Made by a program: the position numbers and the translations under genes
Shown: piece by piece, positions 62,805-64,000 of the stretch
Layout of the letters: every line of letters begins with the position of its first letter
Numbering within the stretch: the stretch's first letter is position 1
The notes under the pieces: generated by a model
The model's database searches: none
Told to the model about the DNA's origin: nothing
The model's input: only the letters and a program-made list of their open reading frames with translations
Assembly (NCBI RefSeq): GCF_900176205.1
Contig: NZ_LT859959.1
Span: 6,809,001-6,873,000 of the forward strand
Origin: Bradyrhizobium sp. ORS 285
Lineage (GTDB): Bacteria; Pseudomonadota; Alphaproteobacteria; Rhizobiales; Xanthobacteraceae
Direction of reading: 5' to 3'
DNA: 64,000 bases

Positions 62805-63236
62805 ATGAAATCGAACCCGGTATTTCGGTCTCTGAGGTCAGAGCTAGATATTCCGAACGCTGAACCGTTGAGGATTTTGCGGCGGCGCGCGCAGAAATCG
62901 AAACGACTGAAGTGCCCTCGCCCGTCTAAGATCCCGACGCAGTACAAGGCGTACATCAAGAGTGTGTTCTGGAGCGAGCGGCGCGAGCGCTATTTTCGGA
63001 AGCATGGGAAGCGATGCGCAGTATGCCGCACTACTGAAGGCATCAATCTGCACCATAAGGTCTACGGGAATTACGGCTCTGAGCCTGATGCGGATCTAAT
63101 GCCGCTCTGTGGGCGGCACCACATCGGATTTCATACGCAGCACGGAGTGAAGCGAGACATGCGCGCCGATACAGCCGAATACGTCCATGGCGCTGCATTC
63201 GAGGAAGAAGCTGAGCGCGTAATGCGCTCGATCTGA
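62805..63236 (+). CDS. HNH endonuclease-like protein
   Basis: 143 residues with a very basic N-terminus (RILRRRAQKSKRLKCPRPSK) and an HNH domain: RCAVCRTTEGINLHHKVYGNYGSEPDADLMPLCGRHHIGFH, with two CxxC/CxxH zinc pairs and catalytic HH...N-like/H residues. HNH proteins of this size in phages nick DNA near packaging sites or act as homing-type nucleases. No good ribosome site. Different from the restriction-type HNH protein at 51028-51996. Confidence 0.82.
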   Translation: MKSNPVFRSLRSELDIPNAEPLRILRRRAQKSKRLKCPRPSKIPTQYKAYIKSVFWSERRERYFRKHGKRCAVCRTTEGINLHHKVYGNYGSEPDADLMPLCGRHHIGFHTQHGVKRDMRADTAEYVHGAAFEEEAERVMRSI

Positions 63237-63245
63237 TAACCGAAA

Positions 63246-63263
63246 GGCCGCCCGGAGGCGGCC
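63246..63263. terminator. bidirectional terminator hairpin between convergent genes
   Basis: Perfect stem GGCCGCC / GGCGGCC with a 4-nt loop, 9 nt after the HNH stop and 25 nt after the holin-like stop on the other strand. A short T-run follows on the minus strand. Confidence 0.65.
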
Positions 63264-63288
63264 GATCGGAAGCTAGGTTTTTCGACTG

Positions 63289-63483
63289 CTACTGCTGCAT
63301 GATCCCGTTGTCGCGCATAGCGCCTGCAACAGATCCGCCCGTGTGTACTCCGAGGATCGAAAGGCCGCCTGTCAATAGGCCGAAAGCCTCAGCGGGGCCG
63401 AGCTGCCCGGTGATGTATCCGACGCCGGCGGTCAGGACCGCGAGCACCGCACCGACGATGGAAAGAGTCTGAGACAAATTCAT
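63289..63483 (-). CDS. holin-like small membrane protein
   Basis: 64 residues: MNLSQTLSIVGAVLAVLTAGVGYITGQLGPAEAFGLLTGGLSILGVHTGGSVAGAMRDNGIMQQ, with two hydrophobic helices (about 5-25 and 33-47). Size, topology and position downstream of a lytic transglycosylase gene fit a holin or a phage membrane accessory; sequence alone does not prove it. Confidence 0.68.
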   Translation of the reverse strand: MNLSQTLSIVGAVLAVLTAGVGYITGQLGPAEAFGLLTGGLSILGVHTGGSVAGAMRDNGIMQQ

Positions 63484-63522
63484 ATTCGTTTGGCTTGGCT
63501 GATAACGCGACCTTTACCGGTG

Positions 63523-63597
63523 GTCTGCCCACCTCCCCGAGCGCCGGTCGAATTTCACTATGAGTGTGGAAAGCGGCGCCGGGGGAGCTAGGCAGAC
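63523..63597. repeat. 25-bp imperfect stem between holin-like and transglycosylase genes
   Basis: 63523-63547 (GTCTGCCCACCTCCCC...) pairs with 63573-63597 at 20 of 25 positions around a 25-nt loop. It fills the whole gap between the two lysis-type genes and would form a stem in their transcript. Confidence 0.6.
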
Positions 63598-63612
63598 GAA
63601 AAGAACAGTAGC

Positions 63613-63975
63613 CTACAAATACCGTTGGATCTGCTGCCAGTATACGAGCGTCGAGGGCTTTTCGTAGCCGAACGGTCCGCCGTTCCAAATTCGGCAAATG
63701 TCCTCTGTTGTGGGAGCGCGACCGAGCCGTTTATCCGTGGCGTAGATCTTGAGATACTTCTCGAACGTGTCGATCGAGAGCTGACGATTTCCTCGCATTA
63801 TCTGCGCGGTAAGATTCGTCCCAAAAACTCGGTTCACATCGTCGCAAACGGGCTGACGGATCTGCATCGGCCCATATGCTTTATTGGGCAGGTGAAGATC
63901 GCCGATAGCCATGTCGTCGCCGCGGCTTTCTTGCATGATGACGGCGTTGATTATCTTGTCGGTGATGATCGGCAT
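63613..63975 (-). CDS. lytic transglycosylase (SLT-like)
   Basis: 120 residues. IINAVIMQESRGDDMAIGDLHLPNKAYGPMQIRQPVCDDVNRVFGT carries the catalytic glutamate E16 in the MQESRG context and the family's AYGPMQI; MRGNRQLSIDTFEKYLKIYATDKRLGRAPTTEDICRIWNGGPFGYEKPSTLVYWQQIQRYL completes the domain. It cleaves peptidoglycan glycan strands. There is no signal peptide, so it needs a holin or acts as part of a particle or secretion machine. Last complete gene of the window. Confidence 0.88.
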   Translation of the reverse strand: MPIITDKIINAVIMQESRGDDMAIGDLHLPNKAYGPMQIRQPVCDDVNRVFGTNLTAQIMRGNRQLSIDTFEKYLKIYATDKRLGRAPTTEDICRIWNGGPFGYEKPSTLVYWQQIQRYL

Positions 63976-64000
63976 GTCATTGCGATGAGCCCGTAAGACG

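Overview
The window looks like a chromosomal segment of an alphaproteobacterium in the Bradyrhizobium / Nitrobacteraceae neighbourhood. Evidence: high-GC codon use, the ctaC-ctaD cytochrome oxidase pair, an invasion-associated-locus-B protein, a class I lysyl-tRNA synthetase, a PodJ-type polarity protein, and the ligase-associated DNA-repair set (Lhr helicase, PdeM, MBL exonuclease, ATP-dependent ligase). Several families of intergenic palindromic repeats typical of such genomes are also present. The genus is an inference; no ribosomal marker is in the window.

Region 1 (1-50.7 kb) is ordinary backbone. In order it holds: terminal oxidase subunits; TldD and signal peptidase I; a CcdA-thioredoxin pair; glutamate-cysteine ligase with a MarR regulator and a glutathione S-transferase; a beta-oxidation operon (acyl-CoA dehydrogenase, thiolase, FadJ-like enzyme); a divergent PadR regulator / SnoaL-like gene pair around a 34-bp palindrome; the PodJ-like gene; a TauE/SafE transporter; a DMT exporter with a divergent LysR regulator; the ligase-associated repair genes in two outward-facing blocks; a MATE transporter; dihydroorotate dehydrogenase; an alpha carbonic anhydrase; LysRS; a SCO copper chaperone; an acyl-CoA synthetase; and an SDR enzyme. 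Two paired palindromic elements matter for genes. One pair encloses an orphan antitoxin whose toxin is cut to 11 codons. The other sits in frame inside the DNA ligase gene.

Region 2 (50.68-64 kb, running off the right edge) is accessory DNA that begins next to a tRNA-Gly(CCC) gene. Base composition and codon use are visibly different from the backbone. A leftward chain of small, often translationally coupled genes runs from about 59.2 to 51.0 kb: HTH proteins, Zn-ribbon and membrane microproteins, YqaJ exonuclease, SSB, winged-helix regulators, then Vsr, a C5-cytosine methyltransferase and an HNH nuclease that together look like a type II restriction-modification system. Upstream of it lie a VirD4/HerA-like ATPase and a methylase-like protein without a visible NPPY motif. 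A structured control region (61.74-62.64 kb) holds nested inverted repeats, CCCCAG direct repeats and a compact candidate RNA ending in a strong terminator. Further right are an HNH protein, a holin-like membrane protein and a lytic transglycosylase. No integrase, terminase, capsid, relaxase or polymerase is visible, so whether this is a phage, a tailless virus-like element or a conjugative element cannot be decided here.
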